Assembly (NCBI GenBank): GCA_002440265.1
Contig: DJSG01000082.1
Location: 14,619 to 23,469 of the forward strand
Length of the DNA stretch: 8,851 nt
Direction of reading: 5' to 3'
From: Bacteroidales bacterium UBA6340
Lineage (GTDB): Bacteria > Bacteroidota > Bacteroidia > Bacteroidales > Paludibacteraceae
The notes under the pieces are model-generated. The model was not told the DNA's origin. It was given only the letters and a program-made list of their open reading frames with translations, and ran no database searches. Of this stretch, positions 1-6,491 are shown in pieces; the first letter of the stretch is position 1; each line of letters starts with the position of its first letter. The position numbers and the translations under genes were made by a program.

Positions 1-39
1 ATACTAATCACATACTATTAACCCGAAGACCTCCCCTAA

Positions 40-59
40 CCCCTCCTTCATAGGAGGGG
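40..59. repeat. 8-bp GC-rich palindrome, REP-like
   Basis: CCCCTCCT (40-47) pairs perfectly with AGGAGGGG (52-59) around TCAT. It is preceded by a second CCCCTAACC-type stretch and followed by AATTC. There is no T-run on either side, which argues against a terminator. The matching place in the second 68-bp copy keeps a shorter stem, CCTTC (113-117) with GAAGG (121-125). Confidence 0.5.
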
Positions 60-180
60 AATTCAGAGAACGGAATTAATTTGAAATCCGCAATAAGGCA
101 TTATTTCCTTTGCCTTCACGGAAGGGGGATTCAAGAAGAGGTAGCGGTCGGAAATCTGCAATAAGGCGGTATTTAACACG
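45..180. repeat. Two tandem 68-bp copies of a REP-like intergenic element
   Basis: 45-112 and 113-180 align without gaps, 44 of 68 positions identical by hand count. Conservation is concentrated in CCTTCAyrGrAGGGG(R)ATTCA near the start and GAAATCYGCAATAAGGC (83-99 and 151-167) near the end, with a shared TATTT after it. Upstream sequence does not continue the period. The first copy begins inside the hairpin at 40-59. Similar short CCCCTAACCCCTCC-type palindromic sequences are familiar as dispersed repeats in Bacteroidetes, so this is probably a genome-wide repeat family; that needs the rest of the genome. Confidence 0.6.
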
Positions 181-211
181 TTAAAAAGAATGTCAGTCCT
201 TCAGAAAAGAC

Positions 212-246
212 TGCTCTTGACGCCGCGAGCCGCGTCGTCAAGAGCA
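212..246. terminator. Second long hairpin next to the terminator
   Basis: TGCTCTTGACG (212-222) pairs perfectly with CGTCAAGAGCA (236-246). After one mismatch, CGCG (224-227) pairs with CGCG (231-234), leaving a 3-nt loop. The stem is 15 bp with one mismatch. On the minus strand it follows the terminator by one base and is followed by the moderately T-rich GTCTTTTCTG, so it may be a backup terminator. It is markedly more GC-rich than its surroundings. Confidence 0.6.
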
Positions 247-247
247 C

Positions 248-286
248 AAAAAGAGACTGCCTTCACTTGTAAGACAGTCTCTTTTT
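248..286. terminator. Bidirectional Rho-independent terminator closing the minus-strand cluster
   Basis: AAAAAGAGACTG (248-259) and CAGTCTCTTTTT (275-286) form a perfect 12-bp stem. CTT (261-263) with AAG (271-273) extends it after one mismatch, leaving a 7-nt loop. The stem is flanked by A5 on one side and T5 on the other, so it has the right form on both strands. For the minus-strand genes it lies about 100 nt past the LRR stop. A gene converging from the left would also be stopped here. Confidence 0.85.
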
Positions 287-346
287 GCGTGTATCCCCAA
301 TAACTTTTGCGTGGATACCCGAAACTTTTGTGTGGATATCGGATGA
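281..346. repeat. Three degenerate tandem units of 21-23 nt
   Basis: Units at 281-303, 304-324 and 325-346 share the pattern CTTTTGYGTGKATMYC followed by an A/G-rich spacer. The first unit overlaps the T-run of the terminator stem. The units lie between the last gene and the terminator, so they would be transcribed but not translated. Divergence between copies suggests an old array. No function can be named. Confidence 0.6.
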
Positions 347-354
347 CTATTCAG

Positions 355-377
355 CCCCGATGCCGGTAGCATCGGGG
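355..377 (-). terminator. 9-bp GC-rich hairpin just after the LRR gene
   Basis: CCCCGATGC (355-363) pairs perfectly with GCATCGGGG (369-377) around a 5-nt loop. It begins 7 nt after the stop codon at 385-387. No U-run follows on the minus strand, so it is more likely a 3'-end or processing stem than a terminator. Confidence 0.55.
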
Positions 378-384
378 AAGGTGG

Positions 385-3300
385 TTATCGGATTAGTACT
401 TTGGAGGTTTGGTTGCCGATGCGGACAAAGTAAACTCCGGTGGCGATGTCGTGCAGTACGGTTTCGCCCGTAGTGGTGACGGCTGTAGCCAGCAGAGAGC
501 CTGTGATGTCGTAGAGAGCAACGGACTTGCCAGCCTCGGTGCGGATGATGATGTTGTGGTCAGAGACCCGTACTACCACATTCCCGTCCTTTACGGGTGT
601 GATTCCCGTGCCGATGGACAAGAGGTCGGTGTAGAGGTAGAGGTTCGGGAAAGCAGGGTTGGTCATGATGCACATCACCTCATCGTCGAAAGTGGTGAGG
701 AAGGTAGTGACGCCGTTCTCGATGGTGTACTCGGTGCCTTCAATCAGTTCTTCGCCCACATACGCGCCCATGTCCGAATCCCAAGTAGGCACTCCGAGGT
801 ACCACGTGTATGTGGTGACCGAGTCGCCCACCATAGCCTGTGTGCCGAGGTCCACTTTCATGCCCTCCTGCACGGTGGCGGGGACAGGTGCCTGGTTGTA
901 GTAAGCATAGAGGACATACGATGACTTGACGGCAGGCAGGGTTTGGAAATTGAAGTAGTTGTTGTTCAGTACCAATGCAGTAAGGTGTGTGAGCGGGCTG
1001 ATGTCGATGGAACTGAAGCGGTTGTGGTTGAGAGCCAGTTGCTCGATGTTGGGTGCAGCCGTGAAATCGATGTCCGCCAATTGGTTGGCATTGGCATCCA
1101 GATACCACAGGTTGGGGTTGCTGAAGGTGATAGAACTGATGTTGTTGCTCGCAGCATTAACCAATTGCAGTTTCGGGTTGTGGCTCAAATCCAGAGCAGC
1201 GAGTTGGTTGTACCCGACAGCCAACATCTTGATATTCGGATAAGAAGCGAAATCAATGCTTGCGAAGTTGTTCTCGGAGAGGTTGAGGTCAGTGAGCGTC
1301 TCCTTGTCGGCAGGCAGTGTGATTTGCGAGAGCCCTGCACCTTGTATAGTCAGTGTGCCGGCATCGTTGAGTTTGGAGCCGTCGAAATCGGAGAGTTGGG
1401 CATTGGTCATACTGAAGACTGTGATTTTCTCATCGGGGCTGTAGGTATAGACACGTACGTGTTTGTCCTTGTGCGTGGTTGCGCTGAACAGCCGATACGT
1501 GGTGCCAAGTACGTATTGTGTGACATTGTCGTTGCCCTCCCAATCGATGTAGAGCGCCACGCCCTCTTGGTTGGCAGCCAATGAGAGTTCGACAGAGTCG
1601 TTGTCGTTGACGGTGGTGAATGACGCAATCTCGTTGGTAGGCATACCCGCTACCTCAATGGCGGTGGTTTTCAGTACCTTATCACCTGTGAATGCGGGGT
1701 ATGCGGCATTGGTGATTTCGCAATACACCTTGCCTGCAGAGGTGTTGAGGAAACGAGTGAAGCCGTCTTGGATGGAGTAGTCGGTGCCTTCGACCAGCAC
1801 GGTGCCATCCTCTTTGAGCCAGCGGAAAGCGGTCTTGTGCCCGTTGAGAGTGAGGTTTTGCGAGGTCAAATCGGTGCAGGGGCCTTTGGTGGCAATGATG
1901 ATGTCCGATTGCGGCGCATAGATATAGTCAGTCTCCGTAAGGTGGCCATGTGCAGGGATGTCTGCAAAGGTGAACCGGTTGTTGTCCAAAGCCATGTAGG
2001 TGATATTGTTTTCGGACGGCAAGGCAATCTCGGTGAGTTGGTTGTCCGATACTTTCAGTGTGCGCAGTGCAGTGCAGTGCGTCAGTTTAAGGCTTTGGAT
2101 TTTGTTGCCGGACAGGTCGATGGACTGTATGGAATCCGCATCGTCAAGGTTGATACTCTCGATTTGATTATGGCTCAAGTCGAGGTTACGTATAGCCAGC
2201 AAGGGGTTGAGGGTAACGGTCTGCAAGTTGTTGTAACTGAGGTTGATGTCCCCCAGCACGTTCTTGGCAAAGAGGTCATTGACGCCAGCCAGAGAGCAGT
2301 TGTAGAGTTGATTGTGGCTCAAGTCGAGTGTCCTGAGCCACCGATTGCGGGTCAGGTCCACATTGTACAGCCCCGTATTGGAGAGGTTGAGTTCGCGTAG
2401 CGAGATGAGTTGGCTGACATCGATACTGCTCAGTCCTTGTCCGGCGAGGTTGATGCCGGCAATAGCCGCGTTCTCAGGGATATAGACCTTGACGGTGCTA
2501 TACGCCCATGGCGTTTTTACCGAGACGGGTTGTGCTTCGCTCAGTGTTGCCCCGGTAGTTGTGTAGGGTGTGAGCGAGTCGTCTTCGCCATTGAAACTGA
2601 GATAGAAGGTCTGAGGCGTATCGGCGGCAGCCCCGTCCATAGCAATGGTAAGGGAAACGTTTTCCTGCGTGGGTGTAAAAGTCATCACCTGTGAGGGTTT
2701 GCCATAGTCGTTGGCGACTTTTACCTTGAAATGCTCGGTATAGAGGTTGTTCTCGAGGAATTTGCTGTTGGCAAAAGCGATAAAGAGGCTGTCGGTGTAG
2801 GCTTTTTTGAGCGTGACCTTGCCATCGCTGTATGAATAATAGGTGGAATCCAGTTTAACCCACGTGTCGGGTGTGGTGACATCGAAGGCATAGAGAGCGG
2901 CTTCGGTGGTAGTGCCATCGCGAAGTACACGTGCGCTGAAGTCGAGCACATCCCCCTCTTTGTAGGAACGGTTGACGGGCAGTTTGCGCTGTGCGTAGGT
3001 GTACTCTTCCCATGTGCCGGGGTCGAAAGGCAGCGTGGCAAAGTCGAGACAGTTGCGGTCAATCTTCACTTGGCTGAGTTGCTTGTTCTTGCTCAAGTCG
3101 AGTGAGGTGATGTAGTTGTCCATACATGAGAGCGAGATGAGATATGACAGGTTGGTTACATCCAACTGAGTGAGATTGTTTCCGTTAGCAATGAGGCGGT
3201 AGATGTCGGGGCAATGGCTGACATCCAACTTGTCCATTTTGACATTGGTATTGAATACGCTTGAGACGTGTTCGCAGTAGAGTTGCTGCAACTTGGTGTT

Positions 3301-4095
3301 GTGGCTGAGGTCGAGTTCGCGTACAGCCGATTCGCTGACGTTGAGAATCACCAGGTTCGGGTTGTGGCTGAGGTCCAGTGACTGCACATTGGTCATCTCG
3401 AGTGTGAGTTGGAGCAGGTCGGGGCAATTGGTTGGGTCCACATTCACCAGCGACGGGCAGTGGTAGGCATCGAAGGACATCAATTTCGGATACTTGGTGA
3501 GGTCGAATTTCGGAGACAGGTTCTCCACTATCTGCAATTCCAGAATGACCAATTCGGGCTTTTCGCCTATCTCCAACGGCGTTGCGGGGTCGAATGCGTT
3601 GTCAGACAGATAGAGTGCACGGATTTTGGTGTTGTGGCTCAAATCAAGGTTCTTGAATTGGTTGTGCGAGAGGGACAGCACGTCCAGATTAACGAGTTTG
3701 CCAAGGTCTATATCGGTGATATAGCAGCCGTCGGCGTTCAGGTAATCCACAAGAAGCGCGTCTTTCTCGGTGCCATAGACGGTTACCGTGCCTGCTTCCG
3801 TAACAGAGCAGTAAATAAGTGTTCCGCTGACAGATGCGCTATCAGACACAGCGGGTCCTACTTCGTATTCCGACTTGCCGTTTCCGCAATCGACATAGAG
3901 GTATGTAGAGTCGGTTACGCCGAGTACGATAGAGAAACTGTTGCTCTCCTGATACTGCTCATAGATACTGGTCTTGAAGGTCAAGATAGGAACCAATTCT
4001 TCTTGGGTGTAATGTCTCTGCGCCGCAAATAGCGAATTTGTAAGCAGGAGACAGACTGCAAACAGCAATCCTTTTACATTATTGAGGTATTTCAT
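385..4095 (-). CDS. Secreted leucine-rich-repeat protein with three cap/LRR/Ig-like modules and a T9SS-type C-terminal sorting domain
   Basis: A 1236-residue exported protein, probably a surface or secreted binding protein; the ligand is unknown. Residues 1-25 are a signal peptide (hydrophobic core LLFAVCLLL, cleavage likely near FAA|Q). The body repeats one plan three times: a beta-rich front domain, a run of about 21-23 residue LRRs of the form LxxLDLSHNxxLxxLxxxxN, a closing NxFxFxxLP motif, then an Ig-like domain. Module A is about 45-460 (LRRs 120-355), B about 468-815 (LRRs 546-713), C about 823-1163 (LRRs 896-1055). The Ig-like domains of B and C share EGTDY/EGTEY, an IxxG turn and a C..TN.A(Y/F)P motif; that of A is more diverged. 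Residues 1164-1236 match a type A sorting tail (YDITGSLL, then GVYFVRIG, ending KVLIR). The start lies 17 nt after the protease stop and gives the complete signal peptide, so the two genes are probably co-transcribed. Family and export route are well supported; function is inferred. Confidence 0.95.
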   Translation of the reverse strand: MKYLNNVKGLLFAVCLLLTNSLFAAQRHYTQEELVPILTFKTSIYEQYQESNSFSIVLGVTDSTYLYVDCGNGKSEYEVGPAVSDSASVSGTLIYCSVTEAGTVTVYGTEKDALLVDYLNADGCYITDIDLGKLVNLDVLSLSHNQFKNLDLSHNTKIRALYLSDNAFDPATPLEIGEKPELVILELQIVENLSPKFDLTKYPKLMSFDAYHCPSLVNVDPTNCPDLLQLTLEMTNVQSLDLSHNPNLVILNVSESAVRELDLSHNTKLQQLYCEHVSSVFNTNVKMDKLDVSHCPDIYRLIANGNNLTQLDVTNLSYLISLSCMDNYITSLDLSKNKQLSQVKIDRNCLDFATLPFDPGTWEEYTYAQRKLPVNRSYKEGDVLDFSARVLRDGTTTEAALYAFDVTTPDTWVKLDSTYYSYSDGKVTLKKAYTDSLFIAFANSKFLENNLYTEHFKVKVANDYGKPSQVMTFTPTQENVSLTIAMDGAAADTPQTFYLSFNGEDDSLTPYTTTGATLSEAQPVSVKTPWAYSTVKVYIPENAAIAGINLAGQGLSSIDVSQLISLRELNLSNTGLYNVDLTRNRWLRTLDLSHNQLYNCSLAGVNDLFAKNVLGDINLSYNNLQTVTLNPLLAIRNLDLSHNQIESINLDDADSIQSIDLSGNKIQSLKLTHCTALRTLKVSDNQLTEIALPSENNITYMALDNNRFTFADIPAHGHLTETDYIYAPQSDIIIATKGPCTDLTSQNLTLNGHKTAFRWLKEDGTVLVEGTDYSIQDGFTRFLNTSAGKVYCEITNAAYPAFTGDKVLKTTAIEVAGMPTNEIASFTTVNDNDSVELSLAANQEGVALYIDWEGNDNVTQYVLGTTYRLFSATTHKDKHVRVYTYSPDEKITVFSMTNAQLSDFDGSKLNDAGTLTIQGAGLSQITLPADKETLTDLNLSENNFASIDFASYPNIKMLAVGYNQLAALDLSHNPKLQLVNAASNNISSITFSNPNLWYLDANANQLADIDFTAAPNIEQLALNHNRFSSIDISPLTHLTALVLNNNYFNFQTLPAVKSSYVLYAYYNQAPVPATVQEGMKVDLGTQAMVGDSVTTYTWYLGVPTWDSDMGAYVGEELIEGTEYTIENGVTTFLTTFDDEVMCIMTNPAFPNLYLYTDLLSIGTGITPVKDGNVVVRVSDHNIIIRTEAGKSVALYDITGSLLATAVTTTGETVLHDIATGVYFVRIGNQTSKVLIR

Positions 4096-4112
4096 ATTGA
4101 TATTGAGTTTAC

Positions 4113-6404
4113 TTATTTTACAATGATTTTGTCGGTATGATTATTGGCTTGCAGTATATAGACTCCGCTTGCCAAAGAGGAAGCGTCGATGTTTATTTCG
4201 TCACCGTCAGCAACATACTGCCCTACAGCCTGACCTGCAATGTTGCAGAGCGTGACCGACAGAGCCTTGACCCCTCCGAGGAAGATGTTGAAATGGCGGT
4301 TGTCGGTAGTCCGTATCAGTATATGTGCATCGTCCTGCACCTCTTGTACGTCAGTTCGCCGAATGGCTTCTTTGAGTCCTTCGTACGCATCGAACTTACC
4401 GGCTCCCCATTGGACGGGGTCGGCTTTGCTGTTCTTCACGAAGTCGTCTTTGATAGCAGTCTTGGCTACTATGTCCCGTACATCATCGATAGTGAGTTTC
4501 GGATTGGCCTCGAGCCACAAAGCAATGGCACCGGACACCACCGGTGTAGCCATCGATGTGCCGATAGCCTCCTCCCAATAGTAGGTCTTGCCGTTTGCCT
4601 CGACCTTTGCTTGCTGGTAGTTGAGGAACGAAGAGAAGTTGGTGGAAGAGGTATACGGTTCGCTGATAGAGGATATGATGGCGGCACCCGGGGCACAGAT
4701 ATGCGGCAGGTTGTCGCCGTGGATAGTGGTGCCGTAGGAACTGAAACTGCTGACTTCCCCTTCGGGGAACATGCCAGTGCCGTAACTGTACGTCTTGCCG
4801 TCCAAAGACCCCCACGACTCACGTGTGTTGTAGGCACCGACAACCAGGATACCTTCTCCGCATGCCATATCGCTGATAGAGCCGTTTTGTGAACCATTCA
4901 GCCAACCGGTCTGCTCGTATCCGTCCAATACGGTCCATGTGCCATCGCAGAAACAATCGATACGCTGTCCTGCTTTCTTGCCCGTGACGACAAAGCCGAG
5001 TATATAGTTGCCGTTGTTCTTGCGGGTGTTGTCGTGTACGAAATAGTCGATCATAGCGTAGTAGCGGCCGGAGTCTTTGTCTATGTCTGCGCCAACACCG
5101 AGGTAGCCGTTGAAGGCATTTGCAAAATTACCGTTGGTCTTGTCGGAGTCACTCTGTTCGTAGCCACTAGTGGCATAGTACACACTGCTGCCTCTCTGCG
5201 AGGAAGCAATGGCAGCATCCTGGAATGTAACCACCTTGCGCGAGGTATTGTAGATGACTGCTTTCACGTCAAACGGGGTAGTGTCGTTGCTGTATATATA
5301 TACTTGACCGTAGCGCAGGTTCTGATAGGTGGCATCATCAGCCTGTACGCTGCTACGCTGCGGGCGGATAAACGACTGCACGGTCATACTGCTGTCCGTC
5401 AGGGTCTTGTTGAGGGCGATAGGCAGGTCGCCCTCGTTGCCCGCAGCCACGCAGATAACAGCCTCTTTACTTGCTAATTTCATGTATTGGCTCAGCAGGC
5501 TTGTCCCGTCGTGCGGCCCCGTGTTGCTGCCCAAGGAGAGGTTGACGACGGCGGGTTTCTGCATATCGTAGGCATACTGCAAGGTGCTTTCTATGCCCAA
5601 GGCTATGAAATAGTCTTGCAGCGTACCGCATGATACCACGATGTCGGAGTTATACGCCATACCATAGTAGGGGTTGTCGCTCTCAACAATGTTGTTGAAC
5701 AACGAACTTTGTTCCGCCATAGTAATTTTACCCATATAGCCGCCAGCCATGATGCCCATGGTGTGCGTTCCGTGGAAAGCCGTAGCATCGTCGGTCTTAA
5801 ACTTGCTGATAGTGGCAGAGTTGTACGCGTTCTGGCTATACCCGCTCTGGCTGTTCTCGTTGTAGTAGATATGTGTCAGATACTCCACACGCGAAGAGCC
5901 GTCCTGACGCAGGAAGTTGATGTTGTTGGGGTCAATGCCGCCATCCACCAATCCTGTTACAACGCCCTTGCCTGTGTAGGCTTGGGGCAGGTCTGTGCCG
6001 GCTTGTATCTTGTCCACTCCGATGGCGGTGCGTGCCTTGTCCACCTTTTGGTGTACGTCTCGCGGCAGTTGCAACCGTTTGACTCCGCGCAAAGCGGCTA
6101 CGCGCTCCACGTCGTCCACAGCCACGGAGGCAAATACAATATGTCCGCGCCGTCCGTTGATGGTGATGCCCTCTGCTTCCAACTGCCCGTTGGTGACATC
6201 CGGTTCTATGGACAGCATAACCGGTGTCATGCGTATTGTTGCCTGCGAGGGGGCGTTCCGTTTGCCTTGTACGGCATTCACTACGGGGTGTTCTGCCCGC
6301 AACCGGCGCAAGGCAGCGCGACTCTGTAAGTCCAATGCTGACTGTGCCGACAGAGCCAAGGACAGGGCACAGCCCAAAATACTGAAAATGAAACGTCTTT
6401 TCAT
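4113..6404 (-). CDS. Secreted S8 (subtilisin-like) serine protease with a T9SS-type C-terminal sorting domain
   Basis: A 763-residue exported serine endopeptidase. Residues 1-20 are a signal peptide (cleavage likely LSA|Q). Residues 21 to about 140 form an N-terminal region like the propeptides of Bacteroidetes subtilases. The catalytic triad is intact: Asp154 in GLVDGGID, His211 in FHGTHTMGIMAG and Ser617 in GTSMATPVVSGA. Asn323 in AAGNEG is the expected oxyanion-hole residue. VVNLSLGSNTGPHDG (286-300) resembles the CspA-like S8 branch. An insertion of roughly 180 residues (about 328-510) separates Asn323 from the rest of the core and is predicted beta-rich. The tail, residues 684-763, has an NIAGQAV strand, a SLASGVYIL strand and a terminal KIIVK, matching a type A Por sorting domain. 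It sits 87 nt after the upstream gene and 17 nt before the LRR gene. Substrate is unknown; it could degrade external protein or process co-exported partners. No defect in the active site is visible. Confidence 0.97.
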   Translation of the reverse strand: MKRRFIFSILGCALSLALSAQSALDLQSRAALRRLRAEHPVVNAVQGKRNAPSQATIRMTPVMLSIEPDVTNGQLEAEGITINGRRGHIVFASVAVDDVERVAALRGVKRLQLPRDVHQKVDKARTAIGVDKIQAGTDLPQAYTGKGVVTGLVDGGIDPNNINFLRQDGSSRVEYLTHIYYNENSQSGYSQNAYNSATISKFKTDDATAFHGTHTMGIMAGGYMGKITMAEQSSLFNNIVESDNPYYGMAYNSDIVVSCGTLQDYFIALGIESTLQYAYDMQKPAVVNLSLGSNTGPHDGTSLLSQYMKLASKEAVICVAAGNEGDLPIALNKTLTDSSMTVQSFIRPQRSSVQADDATYQNLRYGQVYIYSNDTTPFDVKAVIYNTSRKVVTFQDAAIASSQRGSSVYYATSGYEQSDSDKTNGNFANAFNGYLGVGADIDKDSGRYYAMIDYFVHDNTRKNNGNYILGFVVTGKKAGQRIDCFCDGTWTVLDGYEQTGWLNGSQNGSISDMACGEGILVVGAYNTRESWGSLDGKTYSYGTGMFPEGEVSSFSSYGTTIHGDNLPHICAPGAAIISSISEPYTSSTNFSSFLNYQQAKVEANGKTYYWEEAIGTSMATPVVSGAIALWLEANPKLTIDDVRDIVAKTAIKDDFVKNSKADPVQWGAGKFDAYEGLKEAIRRTDVQEVQDDAHILIRTTDNRHFNIFLGGVKALSVTLCNIAGQAVGQYVADGDEINIDASSLASGVYILQANNHTDKIIVK

Positions 6405-6438
6405 ACTGATGGGGTTTAAGTGATTGAATTATATAGCA

Positions 6439-6471
6439 AATGTTACCGTCCTTATTCGGGACGGTAACATT
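6439..6471 (-). terminator. Perfect 13-bp hairpin between the 642-residue gene and the protease gene
   Basis: Positions 6439-6451 (AATGTTACCGTCC) and 6459-6471 (GGACGGTAACATT) are perfect reverse complements around a 7-nt loop. On the transcribed strand it begins 20 nt after the stop codon at 6492-6494. The following sequence is only partly U-rich (TGCTATATAATTC), so full Rho-independent termination is doubtful. A partial terminator, attenuator or 3'-end-stabilising stem fits better. No TAnnTTTG promoter box follows before the protease start, so the protease probably depends on read-through. Confidence 0.65.
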
Positions 6472-6491
6472 GTTCTCCCGAACTTGTGCAA

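Larger units (their letters stand above)
1..384. other. Gene-free 3' flank
   Basis: No credible gene lies here. A 62-codon open frame starting at 285 on the plus strand runs into the LRR gene antisense and has no family resemblance. From right to left the region holds a stem at 355-377, a degenerate tandem array at 281-346, the bidirectional terminator at 248-286, a second stem at 212-246, and two 68-bp REP-like copies at 45-180. Almost the whole interval is therefore repeat or dyad sequence. Positions 1-39 show nothing I can name. Confidence 0.65.

Noticed and set aside
281..346. CRISPR-like array
   Set aside because: Units are tandem with no unique spacers, degenerate, and no cas gene is nearby.
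285..473. 62-codon plus-strand open frame
   Set aside because: It begins in the terminator/tandem array and runs antisense into the LRR gene; no start context, no family-like composition.
1768..2400. Plus-strand open frame of 210 codons antisense to the LRR gene
   Set aside because: It is a reverse-strand reading of the repetitive LRR codons, and its Val/Gln/Glu-rich composition follows from that; no domain or start signal.
3409..4032. Plus-strand open frame of 207 codons antisense to the LRR gene
   Set aside because: Same cause as other antisense frames; the minus-strand product is clearly real over this interval.
4137..4892. Plus-strand open frame of 251 codons antisense to the protease gene
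   Set aside because: It covers the catalytic Ser and sorting-tail codons of a well-supported protease; no independent coding evidence.
5709..6329. Plus-strand open frame of 206 codons antisense to the protease N-terminus
   Set aside because: Shadow of the catalytic Asp/His region; composition not protein-like.
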